From the NCBI RefSeq assembly GCF_014646275.1, contig NZ_BMND01000015.1, positions 62,001-126,000 on the forward strand: a DNA stretch of 64,000 nucleotides, given 5' to 3'. Positions 52,084 through 60,899 of this stretch are shown one piece after another. The translations under genes and the position numbers were made by a program. The DNA is from Streptomyces kronopolitis (GTDB lineage: Bacteria > Actinomycetota > Actinomycetes > Streptomycetales > Streptomycetaceae). Below the pieces are notes generated by a model. It ran no database searches, was not told the DNA's origin, and was given only the letters and a program-made list of their open reading frames with translations. How positions within the stretch are numbered: the stretch's first letter is position 1; the number at the start of each line of letters is the position of its first letter.

Positions 52084-53865
52084 ATGCCGAAGCGCGAACC
52101 GTTCATCATCGACGGAGTCACTTACGAGCGCGATTCAGCTCCGGGAGAGGGCGGATCAGCCGTGGTGTGGAAGGTCCGCCGTAAGCCCGACGGTCAGGTA
52201 CTCGCAGTCAAACGGATTAAGAAGGACCGCAACGCGGACTCCGCTCGCAACAAGCGTTTCAAGCAGGAGATCGAGTACGGGCAGACATCGAGCCACCCGA
52301 ACGTCGTGAGTATCCACGCGCGCTCAGAGGACGCGAACTTCTTCTACTACGTCATGGACTTCTACCCTATGACGCTGCGAAACGTGATCAACGACGAAAC
52401 CGAGGCTGACGTGCTTCTCGACTACGCGCGCCAGCTCTGCGATGCGCTCGCGTACGTGCACGGCGACGGCATAGTGCATCGCGACATCAAACCTGAGAAT
52501 GTCCTCGTCGACCCTGATGCGCGCCGGCTCGTCCTGGCCGACTTCGGCATCGCGCATTTCAAGGACTCCTCGCTCACGAATCGCGGGGACCTCTTAGTGA
52601 ACCGGAACTACCTCGCTCCCGAGCAGATGGTGAGGAACAACGCCCTTGGTATCGGCAAGCCGGCGGACATCTTTGCGCTCGGCCTCGTCATAACCGAGAT
52701 GTTCACGAAGCAGAACGCCCGAGGGCGACGACACGCGCTTGTGCGCGACCGCTACCCCTTCCTGGCCGACCTCGACCTGATCATTGAACAGATGCTGCTC
52801 CAAGACGAGGCGCAGCGGCTCCGCATCGACACCGTACGCGGCATGCTTCGGGTGACCCTTCAGCGGCTCGACTCGGCAATCGAGGAGATCTCCGATGATC
52901 TGCGCCCCAACGAAGCGTCCGCCGACAGCTCGTCCGGCGAGGTCGAGCGGATCCTCGGCCGTGCCGCCAGAGACGTGCTGTCGGCGAAGCATGTCTTCGA
53001 GCGGGTCGCCGACGGAGAGCTCGACCGATTCAACCTCAACTATCACTGCGAGGTTGCGTACCGGGTGAGCACGGAGCTGTTCAATACATGTGCTCAAGCC
53101 TCTGTATATGCCTCGTGCAAGGCGAAGTTCGACTATGAGGGCGCCGGGCGGTGGGACGAGAACGACGACGCTCTCGTGTTATCGGCAGCCAAGCCGGGAC
53201 TCCAACGCGAGCTGGAGACGATTCTGGCTGATTTCCCCCTCCCTCGGTCTTCGCGCTGGGACGGTCTGCCACGGCGGTCGGCTCACTTGTTCCGGTTCTG
53301 CAAGGACTACCACTGCGAAGAGCTGCTGACGAGCATCCGCGAATCTGTCTACGGTGAAGGCAATGGCTCGTTGCGGGCGAATCTGATCAGCGCCCCGATC
53401 CTCTGGATTACCCGCTGGATGCGTACGAATCTGGACACCGACTACCTGGAGTTGGACAAAACAGTTCGCGAGGACATCGGTTTCGAGCGCCACCTCTCGG
53501 TGCTCTGGGACGAGACGCTTCCGTTGGATTCGGCCCGAGAAGCGGTGGGAGTGGATCTGTTGACCGAGCCGCTCAACGCCGACGACGTCGCCGGCACACT
53601 GCAGGCGCTTGAAGCGAAGTGGGATGTCTCCGTGGGAGAGCTCGTAGACGGTGGGTACTCGGTCATGTTCCGGTCACGCAACACGTACCGCTGCTTCTAC
53701 GACGAGGCGCTCGACCTCGCAGAACCGGGCTCAGTATTCGAAGCCGACGTCCTCAATCTGCTCCGCCCTGAGGCGGAGTTCGACGACCTCGTCGCACTCA
53801 CATGGGATCGGGACTTCGACGTGGCCATCACGCTCGGGAAGGTCCTCGGCATTCTCACGCGCTAG
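52084..53865 (+). CDS. Ser/Thr protein kinase with unknown C-terminal domain, IS-flanked
   Basis: A 593-residue protein. Residues 10-265 are a eukaryotic-like kinase: GEGGSAVVWKV (Gly loop), AVKRIKK (Lys), GIVHRDIKPENVLVD (catalytic loop), LADFGIAHF (DFG) and YLAPEQM. Residues 290-593 are a soluble domain I do not recognise (FRFCKDYHCEELLTSIRES; TRWMRTNLDTDYLELDKTV); there is no PASTA or membrane segment, unlike PknB. GC is lower than the surroundings, and two in-frame TTA Leu codons (52594 and 53179) make it bldA-dependent. The gene lies between an IS630 remnant and a copy of that element's end, and its TAG stop is inside the repeat. Signs of transfer are clear; a defence role is possible but unproven. 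Confidence 0.9.
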   Translation: MPKREPFIIDGVTYERDSAPGEGGSAVVWKVRRKPDGQVLAVKRIKKDRNADSARNKRFKQEIEYGQTSSHPNVVSIHARSEDANFFYYVMDFYPMTLRNVINDETEADVLLDYARQLCDALAYVHGDGIVHRDIKPENVLVDPDARRLVLADFGIAHFKDSSLTNRGDLLVNRNYLAPEQMVRNNALGIGKPADIFALGLVITEMFTKQNARGRRHALVRDRYPFLADLDLIIEQMLLQDEAQRLRIDTVRGMLRVTLQRLDSAIEEISDDLRPNEASADSSSGEVERILGRAARDVLSAKHVFERVADGELDRFNLNYHCEVAYRVSTELFNTCAQASVYASCKAKFDYEGAGRWDENDDALVLSAAKPGLQRELETILADFPLPRSSRWDGLPRRSAHLFRFCKDYHCEELLTSIRESVYGEGNGSLRANLISAPILWITRWMRTNLDTDYLELDKTVREDIGFERHLSVLWDETLPLDSAREAVGVDLLTEPLNADDVAGTLQALEAKWDVSVGELVDGGYSVMFRSRNTYRCFYDEALDLAEPGSVFEADVLNLLRPEAEFDDLVALTWDRDFDVAITLGKVLGILTR

Positions 53866-53876
53866 TGTCCTGAGTC
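53862..53876 (+). repeat. 15-bp direct repeat, right copy
   Basis: Second CTAGTGTCCTGAGTC. It overlaps the kinase stop codon. As it is in direct rather than inverted orientation, it is the left end of another element copy, so the kinase segment is bracketed by two IS ends. Confidence 0.7.
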
Positions 53877-54096
53877 CAAAGTTCAAGGGCGGTCATAGGG
53901 GTATCCGATCAACCACGTTCCTGAGCGTATGCGTTACTCGACGTCCTGCCGAAGCCCCACAGTTCATGGCCTCGGGCAGCGCGGGCCCCTGCCGAGTTGG
54001 CAGGGGCCCGCAGCGCGGACGGCCGGGACCTGTCCTTCACCAGCACCGTCCCGGCCATCACCGCTTACCGTCTGCTGCTGGTCTGACGGCCCGGGC

Positions 54097-54822
54097 TCAC
54101 TTCAGGTGCCGATCGAAGAACCGGTTTCCGTCCTCCACCTCGAACCACGGGGTGCCGGCGTGCCCGCCCGTATTGGCGTGCAGCGTCTTCTGCTTGCTGC
54201 CGAAGGCGTCGAACAGGTCCAGGGCCCGTTGCCGGGGGTTCCCTTCGTCGTCCCACTGCAGCAGGAGCAGCAGCGGGATGGTGACCTGCCGGGCCTCCTC
54301 GCGCTGGGCGCGGGGCACGTAACCTCCGGCGAAGAAGCCGGCGGCCGCGATGCGCGGCTCGACCGCGGCCAGCCGGATGCCGACGGCGGTCCACCCCGAG
54401 TACCCGACCGGGCCGCCGATCTCGGGCAGCGAGAGGAGGGCGTCCAGGGTGGTCCGCCACTCCGGGACCGTCTTTTCCACCAGCGGGCCGATGAAGGACT
54501 CGAAGAGCTCGTCGACCGGCTCGCCGGCCCGCATCGCCCGGCGGAGGTCGGCGCGGGTCTGTTCGTCGGCGGCGGAACGGGGCCGGTCGCCGTGCCCGGG
54601 GGCGTCGATGGCGGCCACCGCGTAGCCGTTCGCAGCGGAGTGCCGGGCCCGGGCCACCAGCCGGGGTTCCCGCCGGTGCAAGCCGCCGTTGTGGCCGATC
54701 AGGATCAACGGAGTCGGGGCGGCGGATTCAGGCGTCGTCCACAGGGTGCCGGGGATCTCGCCGAGGGTGAATTCGCGTGCGAGGACGCCGTCGTCGAGGC
54801 GCTGCTCGGAAGTGAAGTGCAT
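54097..54822 (-). CDS. Alpha/beta hydrolase (dienelactone-hydrolase-like)
   Basis: A 241-residue hydrolase: TPLILIGHNGGLHRR near the oxyanion region, AAIDAPGHGDR, nucleophile elbow GYSGWT (GxSxG) near residue 148, and a terminal GGHAGTPWFEVE with the catalytic His. No lid domain. Close to peptidase S9/DLH-type esterases; substrate unknown. The gene stands alone. Confidence 0.9.
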   Translation of the reverse strand: MHFTSEQRLDDGVLAREFTLGEIPGTLWTTPESAAPTPLILIGHNGGLHRREPRLVARARHSAANGYAVAAIDAPGHGDRPRSAADEQTRADLRRAMRAGEPVDELFESFIGPLVEKTVPEWRTTLDALLSLPEIGGPVGYSGWTAVGIRLAAVEPRIAAAGFFAGGYVPRAQREEARQVTIPLLLLLQWDDEGNPRQRALDLFDAFGSKQKTLHANTGGHAGTPWFEVEDGNRFFDRHLK

Positions 54823-55006
54823 GGTCGTACCTTTCGGGAGTGCTCATGAACGGCGCTCCCGGACGACCTATCGCCCGACCGTGACCCCGGAGGGGAGCAC
54901 CCATGTCGATACTGCGTTCACGGGTACCACCTCCTCGTTCTCTCGCACGGCCGCCGGAAACGTAGCAGTGGTCGCTGACGGTCCGCCAACGAGTTTTCCG
55001 CTCGGG

Positions 55007-55948
55007 CTAGCTCTTTGGCAGTGGCGAGCCGGCGTGGTGGATCGTTGTGGTGAGGCGTCGCAGTGCCGCGTGACCGGGTGGGCCCCAGGTGGGCTTGCCG
55101 CCCGGGCGGCCGAGGCAGCCTGCTTCTCCGATGGAGAGGCAGGCGAAGGCTCTGAGCACTGCCCAGCCGCGGGCACGGCGTCGGGTCGCCGTGTCCGGGG
55201 TCGGTTGATAGACGTCGTAGAAACGGTCGACGGCGCCGTCCGGCAGCAGGATCCATGCGGCGGCCAGGTCGCCAGCCGGGTCGCCGGCGCAGAGGGCGCC
55301 GAAGTCGATGACGCCGCAGAAGGTGCCGTTCGCGGTGAGGACGTTGGCCGGATGCAGATCGCCGTGCAGCCACAGTGCCGGCCCCGTCCATTCGGGCGCG
55401 GTGACGGCGTCTTCCCAGACCGCGCGGACGGCGTCCGGGTCGGGGATCAGACCCGACTCGGTGAGCGAGGCCAGCCACCGGGCGAACCCCTCTGCATGGT
55501 CGGCCAGCGGCCCTCCGCGCTCGTGACCGTCCGGCGCCTCGTCGGGGGCCGGCCGGTGAAGGGCGGTCAGAAACGCGGCCAGGGTGTCGGCCGCCTCCGT
55601 GGCGTGCGTGGCGGGGGCTCGGTCGGCAGGCGTTCCCGGCACCCAGCTGGTGACGATCCACGGCCGCGGAAAGCGCTCGGAGGGCTCGCCGAGCCGCTGC
55701 GGCACGGGGACCGGCAGGGGGAGCTGCGGGGCGAGACCGGGGACCCAGGCGTGCTCTTTGCGTAACAGCGCATCCGCGGACTGGGTCGCCCAGGGCAGCC
55801 GGACGGCGAGGTCGTCGCCGAGGCGCCACAGCTGGTTGTCCCAGCCGCGCGCGCCGAGTCGCACGGGGCGATCGGCCAGGTCGGGGTGCTGGTCGTGCAG
55901 CAGATCCCGGACCAGGTCCGCGGTGATCTCGATCTCGGTGTGGGTCAT
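55007..55948 (-). CDS. Aminoglycoside phosphotransferase (APH) family kinase
   Basis: A 313-residue small-molecule kinase: LAVRLPWATQSADALLRKE (Lys/Glu), LWLHGDLHPANVL near residue 195 (catalytic Asp and Asn) and GVIDFGALCAGDPAGDLA near 215 (metal Asp). It belongs to the APH(3'')/homoserine-kinase-type group commonly annotated as aminoglycoside phosphotransferase. ATG 55948 is taken; ATG 55960 would add four residues. It may give drug resistance, but the group is broad. Confidence 0.9.
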   Translation of the reverse strand: MTHTEIEITADLVRDLLHDQHPDLADRPVRLGARGWDNQLWRLGDDLAVRLPWATQSADALLRKEHAWVPGLAPQLPLPVPVPQRLGEPSERFPRPWIVTSWVPGTPADRAPATHATEAADTLAAFLTALHRPAPDEAPDGHERGGPLADHAEGFARWLASLTESGLIPDPDAVRAVWEDAVTAPEWTGPALWLHGDLHPANVLTANGTFCGVIDFGALCAGDPAGDLAAAWILLPDGAVDRFYDVYQPTPDTATRRRARGWAVLRAFACLSIGEAGCLGRPGGKPTWGPPGHAALRRLTTTIHHAGSPLPKS

Positions 55949-56070
55949 GCCGAGCCACATTAGCCGACGGGGCCCGCGCAGCTCCTGACGTCCGGCGTCA
56001 GCGGGCGGGTAGCGGCCGGGGCCCCCAACTTCACCTCGTGCCGGCGCGGTTGAGGGCCCTCATGCCGTGG

Positions 56071-56685
56071 TCAGAGAACGTCGTAGGTCAGGTGCGTCGC
56101 GGTGGAAGTCGAGTGGACACTCCGCTGCACCAGCGTGCGTGGCGTCGCGCCGGTGAAGAGCGGGGTGCCCGAGCCCAGGACGACGGGTGCCAGGTGCAGG
56201 CTCAGCATGTCGACCAGACCGGCATCGAGCGCCGAGCGGATCAAGGCGCCGCCGCCCATGAGGACCACGTCGAGGTCCTTGCCGCTGTGCGACGAGGCCG
56301 CCTCGGCGCGCTCGCGCGCGGTGGTGACGGCGTCGGGCAGACCGGTGGTGACGAACGTCCAGTCCAGGGCGCCGAGCCGCACCGACTCCGGCGGCGAGCT
56401 GGTCACGACGACGAAGGCGGGCTTGCCGACCTCGGCGGCGCCGTAGCCGATCTCGTCGCTCCAGCCGCCGGGCCCGTCGACCAGGTCGAAGAGATGGCGG
56501 CCGAGGAGGACGGCGCCGGAGCGGGCAGTGCTGTCGCGCACGAGCCGGCGGTCGTCGGGATCGTCGGAAAACGCCCAGGTGTGCAGCGCCTCGCCGCCGG
56601 TGCCCAGACCGTTGCCGGGGCCGGGGTTCGGCCCGGTGACGAAGCCGTCGAGGGAGACAGAGATATCAGCGATGATTCGAGTCAT
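56071..56685 (-). CDS. Dihydrofolate reductase family (RibD C-terminal) protein
   Basis: A 204-residue protein of the DHFR/RibD-C fold: MTRIIADISVSLDGFVTGPN at the start, GAVLLGRHLFDLV near residue 55, VVLMGGGALIRSALDAGLVD near 140 and LHLAPVVLGSGTPLF near 163. These are orphan NADPH reductases in actinomycetes, not housekeeping DHFR. Confidence 0.9.
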   Translation of the reverse strand: MTRIIADISVSLDGFVTGPNPGPGNGLGTGGEALHTWAFSDDPDDRRLVRDSTARSGAVLLGRHLFDLVDGPGGWSDEIGYGAAEVGKPAFVVVTSSPPESVRLGALDWTFVTTGLPDAVTTARERAEAASSHSGKDLDVVLMGGGALIRSALDAGLVDMLSLHLAPVVLGSGTPLFTGATPRTLVQRSVHSTSTATHLTYDVL

Positions 56686-57014
56686 GCCGAGGTAGACCCG
56701 ATCCGCTGTCTGAATTCATCGCTCATGCACGAAGTATGTAACCCAGGTCACTCACGATGCGATGGCACACGCTCGGGGTTCACTCCGTCGGCCAGTCGTG
56801 GGGCGGCCGCTGGAATGGCGCTGCAGACGGGACCGGCCCGGGGCCCGGGGGCTCGTGCTCGTGCGGCCGGTCCAGGTGAAAGCTCTCCACGCACTGACGC
56901 TCGCCGCCCTTACCCGCCCCGGCGGCACGTGGGAGGCGGCGCACCGGGCCCATGCGGAGGGACCCGGTCACGTGTCGGGGCGCGCCCGGATGCTGCCCGA
57001 TGCCAGGCTCCGGC
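56686..57014. other. Intergenic stretch, no gene seen
   Basis: Between the DHFR-like gene promoter and the 3' end of the TetR gene. Frames on both strands are Arg/Pro-rich shadow-type sequence with no family features. Confidence 0.4.
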
Positions 57015-57632
57015 TCAGCTCCCCCCGTCCGCCCCTCCCCGCTCCAGGATCGCCTCGACCGCGGTGAGCAGCCGCTCCCCCGCGCGGTCGACGCTTCCGT
57101 TCTGGGCACTGATCTGGGCGCCCTCCATGAGGAAGGTGATCTCGGCGGCGGCCTCGTCGGGGTCCCGCACACCGGCTCTCTCGCACATGGCCGTGAGGCG
57201 GCGCCGTTGGGTGGCCTTATGGTCCTCGATCAGCCGGCGGGCCGGGTGTTGCCGGTCGGGCAGGCCGGCGATGGAGTTGACGAAGGGGCAGCCCCGCTCC
57301 GCGACCTCCGGCAGCCCCTCGGCGAAGAAGCGCGTCACGGCGAGGATCTGGGCCCGGCCGTCGCCGGGGTGTTCGGCCTCCGTCCGGTCGAAGGCGGACG
57401 AGTAGCCCGCCGCGACGATGCGCAGCCACTCCTCGATCAGGGCGTCCTTGGTGTCGAAGTGCCGGTAGAGGGCCATCTTCGTGGTCTGCGCGCGCTCGGC
57501 GATGGCCTGGACCCCGACGGCCCTGATGCCCTCGCGCAGGAAGAGCTCCTCGGCCGCGTCGAGGATGCGCTCGCGCGGAGGCAGCCGGGCAACTCTCGTG
57601 TCCCGTCCGGGCCTTGGGGGGCTGCTCGCCAT
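57015..57632 (-). CDS. TetR family transcriptional regulator
   Basis: A 205-residue regulator: ERILDAAEELFLREGIRAVG then IAERAQTTKMALYRHFDTKD is a canonical TetR helix-turn-helix (residues 20-65); a ligand-binding domain follows with GCPFVNSIAGLPD, a motif of the TetR/AcrR group with TetR_C_6-like domain. It is divergent from the amidase, with a perfect 16-base palindrome between them, so it probably represses both. Confidence 0.94.
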   Translation of the reverse strand: MASSPPRPGRDTRVARLPPRERILDAAEELFLREGIRAVGVQAIAERAQTTKMALYRHFDTKDALIEEWLRIVAAGYSSAFDRTEAEHPGDGRAQILAVTRFFAEGLPEVAERGCPFVNSIAGLPDRQHPARRLIEDHKATQRRRLTAMCERAGVRDPDEAAAEITFLMEGAQISAQNGSVDRAGERLLTAVEAILERGGADGGS

Positions 57633-57701
57633 CTCCGCCTCACTTCGGTCACCGTCGCCGGCCGCTCTCCACCCATGCTACGTTACCGACCGACCCCGAA
57701 C

Positions 57702-57717
57702 GATACCGATCGGTATC
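57702..57717. promoter_or_regulatory. Palindromic TetR operator
   Basis: GATACCGATCGGTATC is a perfect 16-base palindrome midway between the divergent TetR and amidase starts, 38 bases before the amidase ATG. Confidence 0.8.
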
Positions 57718-57754
57718 ACGCGGGACCGGTCGGATCATCGCGAGGCCGAGCACC

Positions 57755-59206
57755 ATGAAGCTGCACGAATACACCCAGTACGACGCCGTGGGGCTGGCCC
57801 AGCTCGTGGCACGAGGAGACGTCACCGCCGCGGAGCTCGCCTCCGCCGCCCAGGAGGCGATATCCGCGGTCAATCCGCACCTCAACGCCGTCGTGGAGAA
57901 CTGGCCCGCCGAGGACGCCCCGGACCCGGGCAGCACCCCGCTCGCCGGTGTCCCATTCCTCATCAAGGACCTGGCCGTGGCCATGAAGGGCAAGCGCGTC
58001 GAACTGGGCAGCCGCCTCGCCGCCGGCAATGTGGCGGCGGCCGACTCCTTCCTCATGCGACGGTTCAGGCGGGCCGGCCTGGTGACGCTGGGTCGTACGG
58101 CGTCCCCCGAATTCGCCTACAGCACCACCACGGAACCGGTCCTCCACGGTGCGACCCGCAACCCCTGGGACCTCACCAGGACGCCGGGGGGCTCCAGCGG
58201 CGGGTCGGCCGCGGCCGTCGCCGCCGGCATCACACCCCTCGCGCACGCCACCGACGCGGCCGGCTCGATCCGCGTCCCCGCCGCCAGTACGGGGCTGTTC
58301 GGACTCAAGCCCACCCGCGGCCGCGTCTCCATGGGCCCGGACACCGACGAGGTCTTCAACGGCCTCGCCGTGCACGGCGCCCTCAGCCGCACCGTGCGCG
58401 ACAGTGCCACCCTCCTCGACCTGATCCAGGGCCCCGAAAGCGGCGACCCCTACTTCGCGGCACCTCCCCGGCGCCCGTACGCCGAGGAGAGCACCCGCGA
58501 CCCCGGGCGGCTGCGCGTCGGACTGCTCACCACCCCCTGGAACGGACGCGCCGTGGAGCCGGCCGTGCACGAGGCCACACTGGCCGCGGGCCGCCTACTG
58601 GAGTCGCTCGGCCACCGGGTCGAACCCACCGATATGCACCTCGGGGTGAGCTGGGAGGAATTCGTCCTCGCCAACGCCCGGCTGTGGACGGCGAACCTGG
58701 TGACCTGGATCGACGGCTTCGCCGAGGCCTTCGGCCGCCCCGTGGACGAGACGACCGTCGAGCCCGAGATGCTGGCGAGCTACGCGTGGGGGCGCCGGGT
58801 GAGCGGCGCTGACTTCGTGCGGGCCCTGGAGGTGCGCAACCGGGTCGCCCGGGCGATCGGCGCGCACTTCGCGTGTCACGACCTCCTGCTGACGCCCACC
58901 CTTCCCGAACTTCCCGTGGCCCTCGGCACCTACCACCACGGAGCGGAGGGGGCCGACGGCCTGGGCTGGCTTGAGCACCTGTTCCACCGGTCGCCGTTCA
59001 CCGCCGCCTTCAACGTCGCCGGCACCCCCGCCATGTCGGTGCCCCTGGCGTCCGATCCCGCCACCGGCATGCCCATCGGCCTCCAGTTCGCCGCCGGCTA
59101 CGGGCGCGAGGACGTGCTGTTCCGCCTCGCCGGGCAACTGGAGCGGGCCGCTCCCTGGGCGCGGCGCACTCCCCCCGTCCGGGCGGGCGCGCTCCCCTCC
59201 GTCTGA
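57755..59206 (+). CDS. Amidase signature family enzyme
   Basis: A 483-residue amidase with the full Ser-cisSer-Lys set: PFLIKDLAV (Lys near residue 70), GGSSGGSAAAVAAG near 147-160 and ATDAAGSIRVPAASTGLFGL near 170 (acyl-forming Ser). The C-terminal FNVAGTPAMSVPLA and PIGLQFAAGYG are typical. It hydrolyses an amide or nitrile-derived substrate; the specificity is unknown. The TetR gene opposite probably senses the substrate. Confidence 0.93.
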   Translation: MKLHEYTQYDAVGLAQLVARGDVTAAELASAAQEAISAVNPHLNAVVENWPAEDAPDPGSTPLAGVPFLIKDLAVAMKGKRVELGSRLAAGNVAAADSFLMRRFRRAGLVTLGRTASPEFAYSTTTEPVLHGATRNPWDLTRTPGGSSGGSAAAVAAGITPLAHATDAAGSIRVPAASTGLFGLKPTRGRVSMGPDTDEVFNGLAVHGALSRTVRDSATLLDLIQGPESGDPYFAAPPRRPYAEESTRDPGRLRVGLLTTPWNGRAVEPAVHEATLAAGRLLESLGHRVEPTDMHLGVSWEEFVLANARLWTANLVTWIDGFAEAFGRPVDETTVEPEMLASYAWGRRVSGADFVRALEVRNRVARAIGAHFACHDLLLTPTLPELPVALGTYHHGAEGADGLGWLEHLFHRSPFTAAFNVAGTPAMSVPLASDPATGMPIGLQFAAGYGREDVLFRLAGQLERAAPWARRTPPVRAGALPSV

Positions 59207-59482
59207 CCCCGCCGCCGCCTCGGCCGCCGGGAACGATTCACGGTCTCGTCGAACGGTCTCGGCGGCAGGTCTTGACAGACCCCTCCGACGGCTGATGCGT
59301 TCCCGCGCCGCTCCCCCACCACGCCCACGCCCGCGTCGCGAGACCTTCCCTCTTGCGCCGAGTTGTGGGGAAAGTGTGTAGTACGGCCAGTCGGGGCGAG
59401 GTGCCGTGGTAACCCCTGCGAGCTGCGATTGTGAGGGAATCGGAGCTAATAGTTTGACCAACGTTTACCTGTTGCACACCAT

Positions 59483-59506
59483 AGTTGGGCCTACTGAGGC
59501 CCAACT
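59483..59506. promoter_or_regulatory. Perfect inverted repeat upstream of the solute-binding lipoprotein
   Basis: Nine-base arms AGTTGGGCC (59483-59491) and GGCCCAACT (59498-59506) around a six-base spacer, 102 bases before the lipoprotein start. It lies in an otherwise empty 400-base gap (59207-59608) with AT-rich flanks. Could be an operator or a leader hairpin; it is too far from the amidase stop to be its obvious terminator. Confidence 0.5.
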
Positions 59507-59608
59507 TGTTCGGACACGTCGTCGGACAGGTGCTCACCCCCCACGTGCATCCCCTGTGTGGCCCCGCATGAATCCCTTCAACCCTCTGTGCGTACCCCTG
59601 GAGAGTCC

Positions 59609-60754
59609 GTGACCGTGCCCCTGCCGAGGACCGCCGTCCTCACCGGCGTCCTCACCGTCGCCACCGCATTCAGCCTGAGCGCCTGTGGCGCCCCCGACGC
59701 GTCGAGCGGCGGGAAGAATGCGGCCACCGCGACCACGGCCGAGGCCTTCGGCGGCGTCGACGCCCTGGCCAAGGCGGCCAAGCAGGAGGGCACCCTGCAC
59801 GCGATCGCGCTGCCCCGCGACTGGGCCAATTACGGGGCCCTGATCGACGGCTTCAAGAAGAAGTACGGCATCAAGGTCGATGTCGAGAACCCGAGCGGCT
59901 CCAGCCAGGACGAGATCAACGCGGTCACCTCCCGCAAGGGCAAGGACACCGCGCCCGACGTCCTCGACCTCGGCAGCTCCTTCGCCCAGACCGCCGCCCA
60001 GGACGGGCTGCTCGCGCCGTACATGGTCGCCGGTTTCGCCGACGTCCCCGACGCCCAGCGGGACTCCATCGGCCGCTGGTCGAACGACTACGGCGGCTAC
60101 ATCTCCTTCGGCTGCGACGCCAAGCGCGTGCACACCTGCCCGACCAGCTTCAAGGACCTGCTCGATCCGCAGTACAAGGGCCAGGTCGCGCTCAACGGCA
60201 GCCCCACCAAGTCGGGTTCGGCCTTCGGCGCCGTGTACGCGGCCGCCCTCGCCAACGGCGGCTCCTTCGACGACATCCAGCCCGGCATAGACTTCTTCGC
60301 CAAGCTGAAGAGGATCGGCAACTTCACGACCCTCGACTCCACCCCGGCCACCGTCGCGAAGGGCAAGACCCCGATCAGCATCGACTGGGACTACCTCAAC
60401 GCCGGGTACACCGACGAGTTCAAGTCCAAGGGCCGCCACTGGACGGTCGCGGTCCCCACGGACGGCAAGTTCTCCCAGTACTACTCGCAGGCCATCAACA
60501 AGGACGCGCCGCACCCCGCGGCCGCGCGCCTGTGGCTGGAGTACCTCTACAGCACCGAGGGTCAGAACATCCGGCTCAAGGGCTACGCCCGTCCGGCTCT
60601 GATGGCCGCCATGAAGAAGGCCGGCACCCTCGACAAGGCCGCGGCCGCGAAGCTGCCGAAGGTCACCGGCACGCCGACCTTCCCCACCGAGACCCAGCAG
60701 AGCAACGCCAAGGGCGTCATCGCCACGAGCTGGGGCCAGCCCTCTTCCGGCTGA
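59609..60754 (+). CDS. ABC transporter solute-binding lipoprotein
   Basis: A 381-residue type 2 periplasmic-binding-like protein with a lipobox (FSLSAC, Cys near residue 26). The body has EGTLHAIALPRDWANYGALI, APDVLDLGSSFAQTA, ISIDWDYLNAGY and LEYLYSTEGQNIRLKGYARP, as in the PotD/AfuA group that binds polyamines, iron or thiamine-type ligands. GTG start with GGAG six bases upstream. No permease or ATPase gene is beside it, so it is an orphan or its partners lie elsewhere. Confidence 0.92.
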   Translation: MTVPLPRTAVLTGVLTVATAFSLSACGAPDASSGGKNAATATTAEAFGGVDALAKAAKQEGTLHAIALPRDWANYGALIDGFKKKYGIKVDVENPSGSSQDEINAVTSRKGKDTAPDVLDLGSSFAQTAAQDGLLAPYMVAGFADVPDAQRDSIGRWSNDYGGYISFGCDAKRVHTCPTSFKDLLDPQYKGQVALNGSPTKSGSAFGAVYAAALANGGSFDDIQPGIDFFAKLKRIGNFTTLDSTPATVAKGKTPISIDWDYLNAGYTDEFKSKGRHWTVAVPTDGKFSQYYSQAINKDAPHPAAARLWLEYLYSTEGQNIRLKGYARPALMAAMKKAGTLDKAAAAKLPKVTGTPTFPTETQQSNAKGVIATSWGQPSSG

Positions 60755-60899
60755 CCGCACCGCACACCCGGGCCGACGAGATGCCCGCCGCCCACTCTCG
60801 GGCGGCGGCACCCACCCCCTCCTCCGGCCAATGGCCGCGGTCGGCGCCGGATCGGGAACCTCTGGAGGTCACGTTCTGGGGGTGGCACGATGAGCGCCC

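Noticed and set aside
51464..53876. Intact composite transposon
   Set aside because: The transposase lacks its catalytic half and the end repeats are direct single ends, so it is a remnant rather than an active element.
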